Assembly: GCA_026874595.1 (NCBI GenBank)
Contig: CM049313.1
Coordinates: 80,486,659-80,550,658, forward strand
DNA from: Sipunculus nudus
Taxonomy: Eukaryota; Annelida; Sipuncula; Golfingiida; Sipunculidae
Length of the DNA stretch: 64,000 bases
Direction of reading: 5' to 3'
In this document: in pieces, positions 35,601 through 50,271 of the stretch
How positions within the stretch are numbered: position 1 is the stretch's first letter
How the letters are laid out: each line of letters starts with the position of its first letter
Notes under the pieces: model-generated
The model's database searches: none
The model's input: only the letters and a program-made list of their open reading frames with translations
What the model was told of the DNA's origin: nothing
Made by a program: the position numbers and the translations under genes

Positions 35601-38315
35601 TTCAAACTGGCCCTAATTTTTTTCTGAGGGAGTTGAGCCAAATGCTTGTGATGCCAGCCAGTGGGTGTAAATGGATTGCAATGATACCCAAACCAGGAGT
35701 GTGTGTTGAGTTTTGTGGGGGATGAGGGGGCCAGAACCTATTTGACTGTGTATAAGCATAAACTGGCCTGAAATCAGGTTTCTGGGGGCATGAAATTTTT
35801 GTTTGTGGGAACAGGGTAATATTATCTTGTTTCCCTGTATATACACACTAAACTGGGCCTAATGACACCAAAACCAGGTTTGTGGGACCATCAGTACAGA
35901 TTTGAGGGGAAAAAATGGATTTTTTCTGTATATCACTATGTCCACTGTGTCCAGATTGGAAATTCAAACTGGCCCTAATTTTTTTTCTGAGAGATTTGAA
36001 CCAAATGCTTTGAGATTCCAGCCAGTGGGTGTAAATGGATTGCAATGATAGCCAAACCAGGTGTGTGTGATGAGTCTGGTGGAGATGAGGTGGTCCAAAA
36101 CACTATTTGCCTGTGTATAATAAGCCATATACTGTACTCAGCTGAAATCAGCTTTCTGGGGGCTTGAAATGTTTGCTGGTGGGAACAAGGTAAAATTATC
36201 TTGTTATCATGGATATACACCCTAAAATGGGTCTAAGAACACCAAATACATGCATGTTGGACCATGAGTACAGATTTGAGGTAACAAATTGTCTGTCTAT
36301 AAATTAAAAAAAATAAAATATCAAACTGTTATAAACATGTATCAATATATTTAATAAAATCTCTTTTCATCCAATGAATTGCATCTTATTTTTTTATAAA
36401 TAAACCATGATATTCAATTACATCCAGTAATAAAAAATAAAATAAAATGAATAAAAGTTTTTTTGTTTTTGTTTTTTTTGGGGGGGGGGGGTTTGTGTTT
36501 TTTTTGCAGTTAAATCCAGGCTTCTCTTTGGATCCCGGCGGTGGGCGAGTGTACAATGGACACCACACAACATTTGAAAGAACATTTTTTCTGCTGTTAT
36601 TGGATGACCAAGTCTCTATGAATTTAAAAAAAAATATTTTATTCCGTTATTCAAGATGACAGTGAAAATGACCCTATTTTTTCAATCATTCACCACTCTT
36701 TTCGAGCGTTCATCGAATAAGAAAGAGCCCGTCCACCGCATTTCCTGCGAGGGTTCGTTTCTTCAGAGTCCAAACAATCCTACAGGGGCGGGGTTTAGTC
36801 CATCTCGTCTTAAATTTGTGTCCGGGGCACGGCCAAACATTATGAAAGCGGACAAAAACTTTCATACGGCTGGTAAATGCGTTTATATGTAAACGCGGGA
36901 ATTCCCGGACAATTCACGGAGAGATTTTATATGCAATGATACTTTTAATTACACGTTAAAATCATTTAAATCTACCACTATATTACTCTAAAGACATTTA
37001 TTCACTGTTAAATTACCGAAATAATAACCAGCGCAAACAATGTGGGACTGCCACTAACACCAATCTGGATCACCAGCTAACATTGACTACCGATCTTACA
37101 TCAGACGAAAACGCTAAACACTATATATTTTTCAACAGTCTTACTGTGCAAACCGTAACAAAACCATGCAGGATATCAAATTTACAGGTTCTTAAGGGAA
37201 TATGATACAAAACATAAATTGTACCTTTGCTCACATTTAATAATATCATCATGATGAATTCTCCCCGAATTCTCCAGCTGTCCGCGTTATAGATGTATAT
37301 GTATTTATTAATGACAAAAATTGTCATACAATTCTTATGGATACCCGTATAATTGCGGTTTTCTGGACCGTCCCAGCCCACAGGTAGGATAATATGGATT
37401 CCCGACAATATTCTAATGACCGTTCCCTGAGCTGGAACGGGCTAAGAAGGTCCCTGTCATTTTTTTTAATTGTCAATTCCCAGGTTTTTCGGATAAAAAA
37501 ATGGCCCAATCCTTCATTCAATCTCCAGCCTCTTCTGGCGTTCCCGGGTTTAAAAAAGAGCCCGTCCCATGCCTATTTCAGCTAGGACTGCAAACTCTGG
37601 GGTCAAACAACTCAACTACGGCTTGGGATTACTACCTTTCCTCTTAAATTTCCATCGCGCCCGTGGTCAAGTGTACCGTTTTATTCACAAACGTGCGGCA
37701 GGCGCCAAAAAATTTGACAGCACCCCTCTCTCATCCCAGAATATATTTTTATATATGAAGTCCTAACCCACCACGGAACTAGGGCCTCAAATTTTTTTAT
37801 CTTATTACTTACCACTTCAGACTCCTTAAAAGTCTCTCCTTTTTTAACCAAAGATTCCAATTTTTAAAATATATTAAATTTCACATTACAGATAACCTAC
37901 ACCAAGGGGACATTACAGTTAATCCGTGATGGGCAGGACTTCTTGGAATTTTATAATTCCCGGACGCAGGCTGACCGACTGCCTTTTTTCTTCAAGGACA
38001 GCCCTAATTTAAGCCATCATCAGACTTGAAGATGTCCTCAGGCCGACCTATTTGTCCAGGAATGAAAGGTCACGTCTCCCTTACCCAGAGGTCGGGTCTC
38101 TGTCTAACACGAACGCGGCTTCGCTTGCATTTCGGCATTCTGGACGTTCAACTCTTCAAGTTTCATTTTCAGTGCTTTTCTTATTTCCAGCACTCAAGAA
38201 TAGGAGAACTGCCAAGGATTCAGTTGGACTTCCTTTATTTTTATTTCTGTCCAAAAATGGATTATCCTGTGTAGGATGGCTACTAATAACAAACACTATT
38301 AATGTCTCTCTATCC

Positions 38316-38347
<32 letters not shown>

Positions 38348-38488
38348 GTCTACTCCTCTCTTGACTTTTGAAAATCAGCAAGACCTTATTCATATGTGCT
38401 ACTGTTTTCCCCATGATAGAGGTTTTTCATTTGATCAGATCCAAATGTTCCCTGTCTGTCTGCCTAGTAACTGTCCATCTATTTCGCT
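32632..38488 (+). repeat. Macrosatellite unit 6 (block B, sub-repeats 1 and 2 fused)
   Basis: 5857 bases, about one sub-repeat shorter than unit 1. The shortest G-run, 12. Many one-base indels, for example a lost T near 33220. Confidence 0.94.
34436..36281 (+). repeat. Sub-repeat array of unit 6: five copies (1/2 fusion, 3, 4, 5, 6)
   Basis: The first copy begins with type 1 sequence (CTATTTGAC) and ends with type 2 sequence (GGCTTGAAATTCTTG, CACCTTGAATTGGG). The switch lies between about 34650 and 34696, where types 1 and 2 are identical. The loss equals one sub-repeat period. Confidence 0.92.
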
Positions 38489-41400
38489 GTCTTATTTCCG
38501 GTCACTTCCGGCAAGCGTTCGACCTCAGGTCGTCTAGTTTGTCTGTCTGTCTGTCTGTCTGTTTATTTGTCTGTATTGTACACGCTCTACAGGCCACAGT
38601 TTTTTAAGCAATCGCTCTGAAACTTATGCATTAGGTGTAAGATTGGTTCTCCTCGGAGCCTATTGTTTTTGGTCATGATCGGTCAAAGGTCAAGGTCAAG
38701 GTCACCAAAAAAAAACTAACATTTTTACTTTCTTCATATCTTTGTCAATAATAATCGTAGCCGCATAATCTGTAGCTCATTTTTATTCCTCTTAATGTTA
38801 GCTTTCCAAGTGCTAGCAAATTTTTCTGGTCGATTGTTACCATCGTAACGTATTTTTGGGGGAAAATCAGAAAATTCGAAAATTTCACTCAAAATTTTTC
38901 ATTTTTTAAGTTAGAGAGGTCTAGTTTTTTGCATTGTGTAGCATTTAATATGCTCTATGGAAAATTAACGGGAGTCTCGCAAAATCTCGTGCCATTTGTC
39001 GTCAAATGAGACTTTTCGAGATTTCATTAAAACGATTTAGAGTTGGCAGTTTTACAGCTAATGTTCTAAAAGTGACATATTTTCTGTTTTTCTGTATTAT
39101 CTCGAACTTGTTTTTTCATTTTTTTGAAATAGCCACCAGGGGGCGTGGTACTGGAAACACTGCAACTTACCATTTTTCTGCAATACCAAAAAAAAATATT
39201 AAACGTGGCACAATGTTTACTGTCTTATCTGAAACTAGGGATCGTCGGCTTATTCCTGCGTACATGTAGCTTTGCGCTGCTGTACCATGGTAACCAAATT
39301 TTGGGGTAAAACTTGGCAATCTGAAATAATAACTTTTTTGCTTCTATCTCTGTTAATATTTATACTACCAAGTGTCTAGTTTTCTGCATGAGGTAGCATT
39401 CCCTTGCCACTAATGCAGTTAATTGCAAGTCTCGTAGAATCTCGCTCTGTTTTCCGTCAAACGAGAAATTACGAGATTTCACAGAAATGCATAAAACTTG
39501 GTCACCTTTTCGGCTAAAGAGGAGTAGTTTTCAGCATTTTGTTGCGTTTTGGGAGCTTAACAAGATAATAACTTATATCTCGCCACATCTCGTACCATCT
39601 CCCGCCAAACGAGAATATTCGAGAATTCGACAAATGTCTATATCTCTGTCATTTGAATGCCAGAGATTTTATTTTTCTATTGTTCAAGATTCACTTGACA
39701 AGTTTGAAGTGACAAATTGAATATCTCGTCATATCTCGCATCATTTCTTGTCAAACGAGAACATGGGACCATTCAAAGATACGCCTATAATTCTGTTATT
39801 TTAATGCTGAAGACCTTTAGTTTTCAGCATTCGATAGCGTCCTAACACTCTCGGGTCACATTAATATGTTTATATTGTAAGTTTCGTCAAATCTGGGATC
39901 GTTTTTTCTTCAAATAAAAAAGTACATCCTATTGCCGTGACCATAAGTGGCGGCAGTATGTGATAGTAAATGTCGGCAGGAGCATTACACTTGACAGTTG
40001 GAGCCGTGTTCTATGGGTGTGCGATGGCCCATGAAGAAGACTTCTATTGTGTTGTTATCGTCTTCCTTTGATTGCTGCTTCGTAAGCTTCACAGACCAGC
40101 GCCAACCACCTGGTTGCCATGTGTCCTCAATGTAAACAACCTTTGCTGTTTTCCTTTCCCTAAGATATGTATGGTAGCCTGTTCACTTGTCCTTAGATTG
40201 TTTATTTGTTGGTGTATTGAAGTAAAATAAAATGCCAGGTTTTCCTGCAAATTGATTGTAAATTGAATAAAATCATACAAGAACCAACCAATGTTCTATG
40301 ACCCACTATTTCAGATTTGAGATCAGAACAATTGATTTCTGCATAAACCACTATGACCAGATTTGATAAACTTTAAAGTGGTCTATATTTTTTTCTGAAG
40401 AAGTTGAGCTATATTGCTTGGAGATGCCAGCCAGTGGGTGTGAATGGATTGCAATGAAACCCAAGCCAGGTGTTTGTGAGAGTCTGGTGGAGATGAAGGG
40501 GCCAAAACCTATTTGACTGTGTATAAGCATAACTGGCCTGAATCAGGTTTCTGGGGGCTTGAAATTCTTGTTGTGTCAACAGGGTATATTATCTTGTTTC
40601 CCTGTATATACACCTTGAATTGGGCCTAATGACACCTAAACCATGTTTTAGGGACCATCATTACAGATTTGAGGGAAAAAAAAATGGATTTTCCCTGTAT
40701 ATCACTATGTTCACTGTGTCCAGATTTGGAAATTCAAACTGGCCCTAATTTTTTTTCTGAGGGAGTTGAGCCAAATGGCTTGGTGATGCCAGCCAGTGGG
40801 TGTAAATGGATTGCAATGATACCCAAACCAGGAGTGTGTGTTGAGTTTTGTGGATATGAAGGGGGCCAGAACCTATCTGACTGTGTATAAGCATAAACTG
40901 GCCTGAAATCAGGTTCTGGGGGCATGAAATTTTTGTTTGTGGGAACAGGGTAATATTATCTTGTTTCCCTGTATATACACCCTAAACTGGGTCTAATGAC
41001 ACCAAACCAGGTTTGTGGGACCATCAGTACAGATTTGAGGGGGGAAAATGGATTTTCTCTGTATATCACTATGTTCACTGTGTCCAGATTTGGAAATTCA
41101 AACTGGCCCCTAATTTTTTTCTGAGGGAGTTGAGCCAAATGCTTGGTGATGCCAGCCAGTGGGTGTAAATGGATTGCAATGATACCCAAACCAGGAGTGT
41201 GTGTTGAGTTTTGTGGGGATGAGGGGGGCCAGAACCTATTTGACTGTGTATAAGCATAAACTGGCCTGAAATCAGGTTTCTGGGGGCATGAAATTTTTGT
41301 TTGTGGGAACAGGGTAATATTATCTTGTTTCCCTGTATATACACACTAAACTGGGCCTAATGACACCAAAACCAGGTTTGTGGGACCATCAGTACAGATT

Positions 41401-44217
41401 TGAGGGGAAAAAATGGATTTTTTCTGTATATCACTATGTCCACTGTGTCCAGATTTGGAAATTCAAACTGGCCCTAATTTTTTCTGAGGAGTTGAGCCAA
41501 ATGCTTGGTGATGCCAGCCAGTGGGTGTTAATGGATTGCAATGATACCCAAACCAGGAGTGTGTGTTGAGTTTTGTGGGGATGAGGGGGGCCAGAACCTA
41601 TTTGACTGTGTATAAGCATAAACTGGCCTGAAATCAGGTTTCTGGGGCATGAAATTTTTGTTTGTGGGAACAGGGTAATATTATCTTGTTTCCCTGTATA
41701 TACACACTAAACTGGGCCTAATGACACCAAAACCAGGTTTGTGGGACCATCAGTACAGATTTGAGGGGAAAAAATGGATTTTTTCTGTATATCACTATGT
41801 CCACTGTGTCCAGATTGGAAATTCAAACTGGCCCTAATTTTTTTTCTGTGGCCCCTAATTTTTTTTCTGAGAGATTTGAACCAAATGCTTTGAGATTCCA
41901 GCCAGTGGGTGTAAATGGATTGCAATGATAGCCAAACCAGGTGTGTGTGATGAGTCTGGTGGAGATGAGGTGGTCCAAAACACTATTTGCCTGTGTATAA
42001 TAAGCCATATACTGTACTCAGCTGAAATCAGCTTTCTGGGGGCTTGAAATGTTTGCTGGTGGGAACAAGGTAAAATTATCTTGTTATCATGGATATACAC
42101 CCTAAAATGGGTCTAAGAACACCAAATACATGCATGTTGGACCATGAGTACAGATTTGAGGTAACAAATTGTCTGTCTATAAATTAAAAAAAAATAAAAT
42201 ATCAAACTGTTATAAACATGTATCAATATATTTAATAAAATCTCTTTTCATCCAATGAATTGCATCTTATTTTTTTTATAAATAAACCATGATATTCAAT
42301 TACATCCAGTAATAAAAAATAAAAATAAAATGAATAAAAGTTTTTTTTGTTTTTGTTTTTTTTTGGGGGGGGGGGGGGGGGGGTTTGTGTTTTTTTTTGC
42401 AGTTAAATCCAGGCTTCTCTTTGGATCCCGGCGGTGGGCGAGTGTACAATGGACACCACACAACATTTGAAAGAACATTTTTTCTGCTGTTATTGGATGA
42501 CCAAGTCTCTATGAATTTAAAAAAAAATATTTATTTCCGTTATTCAAGATGACAGTGAAAATGACCCTATTTTTTCAATCATTCACCACTCTTTTCGAGC
42601 GTTCATCGAATAAGAAAGAGCCCGTCCCACCGCATTTCCTGCGAGGGTTCGTTTCTTCAGAGTCCAAACAATCCTACAGGGGCGGGGTTTAGTCCATCTC
42701 GTCTTAAATTTGTGTCCGGGGCACGGCAAACATTATGAAAGCGGACAAAAACTTTCATACGGCTGGTAAATGCGTTTATATGTAAACGCGGGGAATTCCC
42801 GGACAATTCACGGAGAGATTTTATATGCAATGATACTTTTAATTACACGTTAAAATCATTTAAAATCTACCACTATATTACTCTAAAGACATTTATTCAC
42901 TGTTAAATTACCGAAATAATAACCAGCGCAAACAATGTGGGACTGCCACTAACACCAATCTGGATCACACCAGCTAACATTGACTACCGATCTTACATCA
43001 GACGAAAAACGCTAAACACTATATATTTTTTCAACAGTTTACTGTGCAAAACCGTAACAAAACCATGCAGGATATCAAATTTACAGGTTCTTAAGGGAAT
43101 ATGATACAAAACATAAATTGTACCTTTGCTCACATTTAATAATATCATCATGATGAATTCTCCCCGAATTCTCCAGCTGTCCGCGTTATAGATGTATATG
43201 TATTTATTAATGACAAAAATTGACATACAATTTTATGGATACCCGTATAATTGCGGTGTTTCTCTGGACCGTCCCAGCCCACAGGTAGGATAATATGGAT
43301 TCCCGACAATATTCTAATGACCGTTCCCTGAGCTGGAACGGGCTAAGAAGGTCCCTGTCATTTTTTTTAATTGTCAATTCCCAGGTTTTTCGGATAAAAA
43401 AATGGCCCAATCCTTCATTCAATCTCCCAGCCTCTTCTGGCGTTCCGGGTTTAAAAAAGAGCCCGTCCCATGCCTATTTCAGCTAGGACTGCAAACTCTG
43501 GGGTCAAAACAACTCAACTACGGCTTGGGATTACTACCTTTCCTCTTAAATTTCCATCGCGCCCGTGTCAAGTGTACCGTTTTATTCACAAACGTGCGGC
43601 AGGCGCCAAAAAATTTGACAGCACCCCTCTCTCATCCCAGAATATATTTTTATATATGAAGTCCTAACCCACCACGGAACTAGGGCCTCAAATTTTTTTA
43701 TCTTATTACTTACCACTTCAGACTCCTTAAAAAGTCTCTCCTTTTTTAACCAAAGATTCCAATTTTTAAAATATATTAAATTTCACATTACAGATAACCT
43801 ACACCAAGGGGACATTACAGTTAATCCGTGATGGGCAGGACTTCTTGGAATTTTATAATTCCCGGACGCAGGCTGACCGACTGCCTTTTTTTCTTCAAGG
43901 ACAGCCCTAATTTAAGCCATCATCAGACTTGAAGATGTCCTCAGGCCGACCTATTTGTCCAGGAATGAAAGGTCACGTCTCCCTTACCCAGAGGTCGGGT
44001 CTCTGTCTAACACGAACGCGGCTTCGCTTGCATTTCGGCATTCTGGACGTTCAACTCTTCAAGTTTCATTTTCAGTGCTTTTCTTATTTCCAGCACTCAA
44101 GAATAGGAGAACTGCCAAGGATTCAGTTGGACTTCCTTTATTTTTATTTCTGTCCAAAAATGGATTATCCTGTGTAGGATGGCTACTAATAACAACACTA
44201 TTAATGTCTCTCTATCC

Positions 44218-44249
<32 letters not shown>

Positions 44250-44389
44250 GTCTACTCCTCTTTGACTTTTGAAAATCAGCAAGACCTTATTCATATGTGC
44301 TACTGTTTTCCCCATGATAGAGGTTTTTCATTTGATCAGATCCAAATGTTCCCTGTCTGTCTGCCTAGTAACTGTCCATCTATTTCGCT
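38489..44389 (+). repeat. Macrosatellite unit 7 (block B)
   Basis: 5901 bases, G-run of 19. It has a very high density of single-base indels, visible for example at 39280-39370 and 40480-40590, plus a ~21-base local duplication near 41831-41870. The X-box has lost one T here, but the CTCF core at 39133-39145 is intact. Confidence 0.94.
40300..42161 (+). repeat. Sub-repeat array of unit 7: five copies (1/2 fusion, 3, 4, 5, 6)
   Basis: Same 1/2 fusion junction as unit 6. Just before type 6 the phrase CCCTAATTTTTTTTCTG is present twice (41832-41867). Confidence 0.92.
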
Positions 44390-47300
44390 GTCTTATTTCC
44401 GGTCACTTCCGGCAAGCGTTCGACCTCAGGTCGTCTAGTTTGTCTGTCTGTCTGTCTGTCTGTTTATTTGTCTGTATGTACACGCTCTACAGGCCACAGT
44501 TTTTAAGCAATCGCTCTGAAACTTATGCATTAGGTGTAAGATTGGTTCTCCTCGGAGCCTATTGTTTTTGGTCATGATCGGTCAAAGGTCAAGGTCAAGG
44601 TCACCAAAAAAACTAACATTTTTACTTTCTTCATATCTTTGTCAATAATAATCGTAGCCGCATAATCTGTAGCTCATTTTATTCCTCTTAATGTTAGCTT
44701 TCCAAGTGCTAGCAAATTTTTTCTGGTCGATTGTTACCATCGTAACGTATTTTTGGGGGAAAATCAGAAAATTCGAAAATTTCACTCAAAATTTTTCATT
44801 TTTTAAGTTAGAGAGGTCTAGTTTTTTGCATTGTGTAGCATTTAATATGCTCTATGGAAAATTAACGGGAGTCTCGCAAAATCTCGTGCCATTTGTCGTC
44901 AAATGAGACTTTTCGAGATTTCATTAAAAACGATTTAGAGTTGGCAGTTTTACAGCTAATGTTCTAAAAGTGACATATTTTCTGTTTTTCTGTATTATCT
45001 CGAACTTGTTTTTTCATTTTTTTGAAATTAGCCACCAGGGGGCGTGGTACTGGAAACACTGCAACTTACCATTTTTCTGCAATACCAAAAAAAAATATTA
45101 AACGTGGCACAATGTTTACTGTCTTATCTGAAACTAGGATCGTCGGCTTATTCCTGCGTACATGTAGCTTTTGCGCTGCTGTTACCATGGTAACCAAATT
45201 TTGGGGTAAAACTTGGCAATCTGAAAATAATAACTTTTTTTGCTTCTATCTCTGTTAATATTTATACTACAAGTGTCTAGTTTTCTGCATGAGGTAGCAT
45301 TTCCCTTGCCACTAATGCAGTTAATTGCAAGTCTCGTAGAATCTCGCTCTGTTTTCCGTCAAACGAGAAATTACGAGATTTCACAGAAATGCATATAACT
45401 TGGTCACCTTTTCGGCTAAAGAGGAGTAGTTTTCAGCATTTTGTTGCGTTTTGGGAGCTTAACAAGATAATAACTTATATCTCGCCACATCTCGTACCAT
45501 CTCCCGCCAAACGAGAATATTCGAGAATTCGAACAAATGTCTATATCTCTGTCATTTGAATGCCAGAGATTTTATTTTTTCTATTGTTCAAGATTCACTT
45601 GACTAGTTTGAAGTGACAAAATTGAATATCTCGTCATATCTCGCATCATTTCTTGTCAAACGAGAACATGGGACCATTCAAAGATACGCCTATAATTCTG
45701 TTATTTTAATGCTGAAGACCTTTAGTTTTCAGCATTCGATAGCGTCTAACACTCTCGGTCACATTAATATGTTTATATTGTAAGTTTCGTCAAATCTGGG
45801 ATCGTTTTTTTCTTCAAATAAAAAAGTACATCCTATTGCCGTGACCATAAGTGGCGGCAGTATGTGATAGTAAATGTCGGCAGGAGCATTACACTTGACA
45901 GTTGGAGCCGTGTTCTATGGGTGTGCGATGGCCCATGAAGAAGACTTCTATTGTGTTGTTATCGTCTTCCTTTGATTGCTGCTTCGTAAGCTTCACAGAC
46001 CAGCGCCAACCACCTGGTTGCCATGTGTCCTCAATGTAAACAACCTTTGCTGTTTTCCTTTCCCTAAGATATGTATGGTAGCCTGTTCACTTGTCCTTAG
46101 ATTGTTTATTGTTGGTGTATTGAAGTAAAATAAAATGCCAGGTTTTCCTGCAAATTGATTGTAAATTGAATAAAATCATACAAGAACCAACCAATGTTCT
46201 ATGACCACTATTTCAGATTTGAGATCAGAACAATTGATTTCTGCATAAACCACTATGACCAGATTTGATAAACTTTAAAGTGGTCTATATTTTTTTCTGA
46301 AGAAGTTGAGCTATATGCTTGGAGATGCCAGCCAGTGGGTGTGAATGGATTGCAATGAAACCCAAGCCAGGTGTTTGTGAAGAGTCTGGTGGAGATGAAG
46401 GGGGCCAAAACCTATTTGACTGTGTATAAGCATAAACTGGCCTGAAATCAGGTTTCTGGGGGCTTGAAATTCTTGTTTGTGTCAACAGGGTAATATTATC
46501 TTGTTTCCCCTGTATATACACCTTGAATTGGGCCTAATGACACCTAAACCATGTTTTAGGGACCATCATTACAGATTTGAGGGAAAAAAAAAATGGATTT
46601 TCCCTGTATATCACTATGTTCACTGTGTCCAGATTTGGAAATTCAAACTGGCCCTAATTTTTTTTTCTGAGGGAGTTGAGCCAAATGCTTGGTGATGCCA
46701 GCCAGTGGGTGTAAATGGATTGCAATGATACCCAAACCAGGAGTGTGTGTTGAGTTTTGTGGATATGAAGGGGGCCAGAACCTATCTGACTGTGTATAAG
46801 CATAAACTGGCCTGAAATCAGGTTTCTGGGGGCATGAAATTTTTGTTTGTGGGAACAGGGTAATATTATCTTGTTTCCCTGTATATACACCCTAAACTGG
46901 GTCTAATGACACCAAAACCAGGTTTGTGGGACCATCAGTACAGATTTGAGGGGGGAAAATGGATTTTCTCTGTATATCACTATGTTCACTGTGTCCAGAT
47001 TTGGAACAAACTGGCCCTAATTTTTTTCTGAGGGAGTTGAGCCAAATGCTTGGTGATGCCAGCCAGTGGGTGTAAATGGATTGCAATGATACCCAAACCA
47101 GGAGTGTGTGTTGAGTTTTGTGGGGATGAGGGGGGCCAGAACCTATTTGACTGTGTATAAGCATAAACTGGCCTGAAATCAGGTTTCTGGGGGCATGAAA
47201 TTTTTGTTTGTGGGAACAGGGTAATATTATCTTGTTTCCCTGTATATACACACTAAACTGGGCCTAATGACACCAAAACCAGGTTTGTGGGACCATCAGT

Positions 47301-50089
47301 ACAGATTTGAGGGGAAAAAATGATTTTTTCTGTATATCACTATGTCCACTGTGTCCAGATTTGGAAATTCAAACTGGCCCTAATTTTTTTCTGAGGGAGT
47401 TGAGCCAAATGCTTGGTGATGCCAGCCAGTGGGTGTAAATGGATTGCAATGATACCCAAACCAGGAGTGTGTGTTGAGTTTTGTGGGGATGAGGGGGGCC
47501 AGAACCTATTTGACTGTGTATAAGCATAAACTGGCCTGAAATCAGGTTTCTGGGGGCATGAAATTTTTGTTTGTGGGAACAGGGTAATATTATCTTGTTT
47601 CCCTGTATATACACACTAAACTGGGCCTAATGACACCAAAACCAGGTTTGTGGGACCATCAGTACAGATTTGAGGGGAAAAAATGGATTTTTTCTGTATA
47701 TCACTATGTCCACTGTGTCCAGATTTGGAAATTCAAACTGGCCCTAATTTTTTTTCTGAGAGATTTGAACCAAATGCTTTGAGATTCCAGCCAGTGGGTG
47801 TAAATGGATTGCAATGATAGCCAAACCAGGTGTGTGTGATGAGTCTGGTGGAGATGAGGTGGTCCAAAACACTATTTGCCTGTGTATAATAAGCCATATA
47901 CTGTACTCAGCTGAAATCAGCTTTCTGGGGGCTTGAAATGTTTGCTGGTGGGAACAAGGTAAAATTATCTTGTTATCATGGATATACACCCTAAAATGGG
48001 TCTAAGAACACCAAATACATGCATGTTGGACCATGAGTACAGATTTGAGGTAACAAATTGTCTGTCTATAAATTAAAAAAAATAAAATATCAAACTGTTA
48101 TAAACATGTATCAATATATTTAATAAAATCTCTTTTCATCCAATGAATTGCATCTTATTTTTTTATAAATAAACCATGATATTCAATTACATCCAGTAAT
48201 AAAAAATAAAAATAAAATGAATAAAAGTTTTTTTGTTTTTGTTTTTTTTTGGGGGGGGGGGGGGGTTTGTGTTTTTTTTTGCAGTTAAATCCAGGCTTCT
48301 CTTTGGATCCCGGCGGTGGGCGAGTGTACAATGGACACCACACAACATTTGAAAGAACATTTTTTCTGCTGTTATTGGATGACCAAGTCTCTATGAATTT
48401 AAAAAAAAATATTTATTCCGTTATTCAAGATGACAGTGAAAATGACCCTATTTTTTCAATCATTCACCACTCTTTTCGAGCGTTCATCGAATAAGAAAGA
48501 GCCCGTCCCACCGCATTTCCTGCGAGGGTTCGTTTCTTCAGAGTCCAAACAATCCTACAGGGGCGGGGTTTAGTCCATCTCGTCTTAAATTTGTGTCCGG
48601 GGCACGGCAAACATTATGAAAGCGGACAAAAACTTTCATACGGCTGGTAAATGCGTTTATATGTAAACGCGGGGAATTCCCGGACAATTCACGGAGAGAT
48701 TTTATATGCAATGATACTTTTAATTACACGTTAAAATCATTTAAAATCTACCACTATATTACTCTAAAGACATTTATTCACTGTTAAATTACCGAAATAA
48801 TAACCAGCGCAAACAATGTGGGACTGCCACTAACACCAATCTGGATCACCAGCTAACATTGACTACCGATCTTACATCAGACGAAAACGCTAAACACTAT
48901 ATATTTTTTCAACAGTTTACTGTGCAAACCGTAACAAAACCATGCAGGATATCAAATTTACAGGTTCTTAAGGGAATATGATACAAAACATAAATTGTAC
49001 CTTTGCTCACATTTAATAATATCATCATGATGAATTCTCCCCGAATTCTCCAGCTGTCCGCGTTATAGATGTATATGTATTTATTAATGACAAAAATTGA
49101 CATACAATTTTATGGATACCCGTATAATTGCGGTTTTCTGGACCGTCCCAGCCCACAGGTAGGATAATATGGATTCCCGACAATATTCTAATGACCGTTC
49201 CCTGAGCTGGAACGGGCTAAGAAGGTCCCTGTCATTTTTTTTAATTGTCAATTCCCAGGTTTTTCGGATAAAAAAATGGCCCAATCCTTCATTCAATCTC
49301 CAGCCTCTTCTGGCGTTCCGGGTTTAAAAAAGAGCCCGTCCCATGCCTATTTCAGCTAGGACTGCAAACTCTGGGGTCAAAACAACTCAACTACGGCTTG
49401 GGATTACTACCTTTCCTCTTAAATTTCCATCGCGCCCGTGTCAAGTGTACCGTTTTATTCACAAACGTGCGGCAGGCGCCAAAAAATTTGACAGCACCCC
49501 TCTCTCATCCCAGAATATATTTTTATATATGAAGTCCTAACCCACCACGGAACTAGGGCCTCAAATTTTTTTATCTTATTACTTACCACTTCAGACTCCT
49601 TAAAAGTCTCTCCTTTTTTAACCAAAGATTCCAATTTTTAAAATATATTAAATTTCACATTACAGATAACCTACACCAAGGGGACATTACAGTTAATCCG
49701 TGATGGGCAGGACTTCTTGGAATTTTATAATTCCCGGACGCAGGCTGACCGACTGCCTTTTTTCTTCAAGGACAGCCCTAATTTAAGCCATCATCAGACT
49801 TGAAGATGTCCTCAGGCCGACCTATTTGTCCAGGAATGAAAGGTCACGTCTCCCTTACCCAGCAGGTCGGGTCTCTGTCTAACACGAACGCGGCTTCGCT
49901 TGCATTTCGGCATTCTGGACGTTCAACTCTTCAAGTTTCATTTTCAGTGCTTTTCTTATTTCCAGCACTCAAGAATAGGAGAACTGCCAAGGATTCAGTT
50001 GGACTTCCTTTATTTTTATTTCTGTCCAAAAATGGATTATCCTGTGTAGGATGGCTACTAATAACAACACTATTAATGTCTCTCTATCC

Positions 50090-50121
<32 letters not shown>

Positions 50122-50271
50122 GTCTACTCCTCTTTGACTTTTGAAAATCAGCAAGACCTTATTCATATGTGCTACTGTTTTCCCCATGATAGAGGTTTTT
50201 CATTTGATCAGATCCAAATGTTCCCTGTCTGTCTGCCTAGTAACTGTCCATCTATTTCGCTGTCTTATTTC
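44390..50271 (+). repeat. Macrosatellite unit 8 (block B)
   Basis: 5882 bases, G-run of 15. It shares the fused first sub-repeat and the CCTATCTGAC variant of type 3 with units 6 and 7. It has a private 4-base deletion (ATTC) near 47006. Confidence 0.94.
46203..48050 (+). repeat. Sub-repeat array of unit 8: five copies (1/2 fusion, 3, 4, 5, 6)
   Basis: Fusion junction as in units 6 and 7, so the rearrangement arose once and was then copied. Confidence 0.92.
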
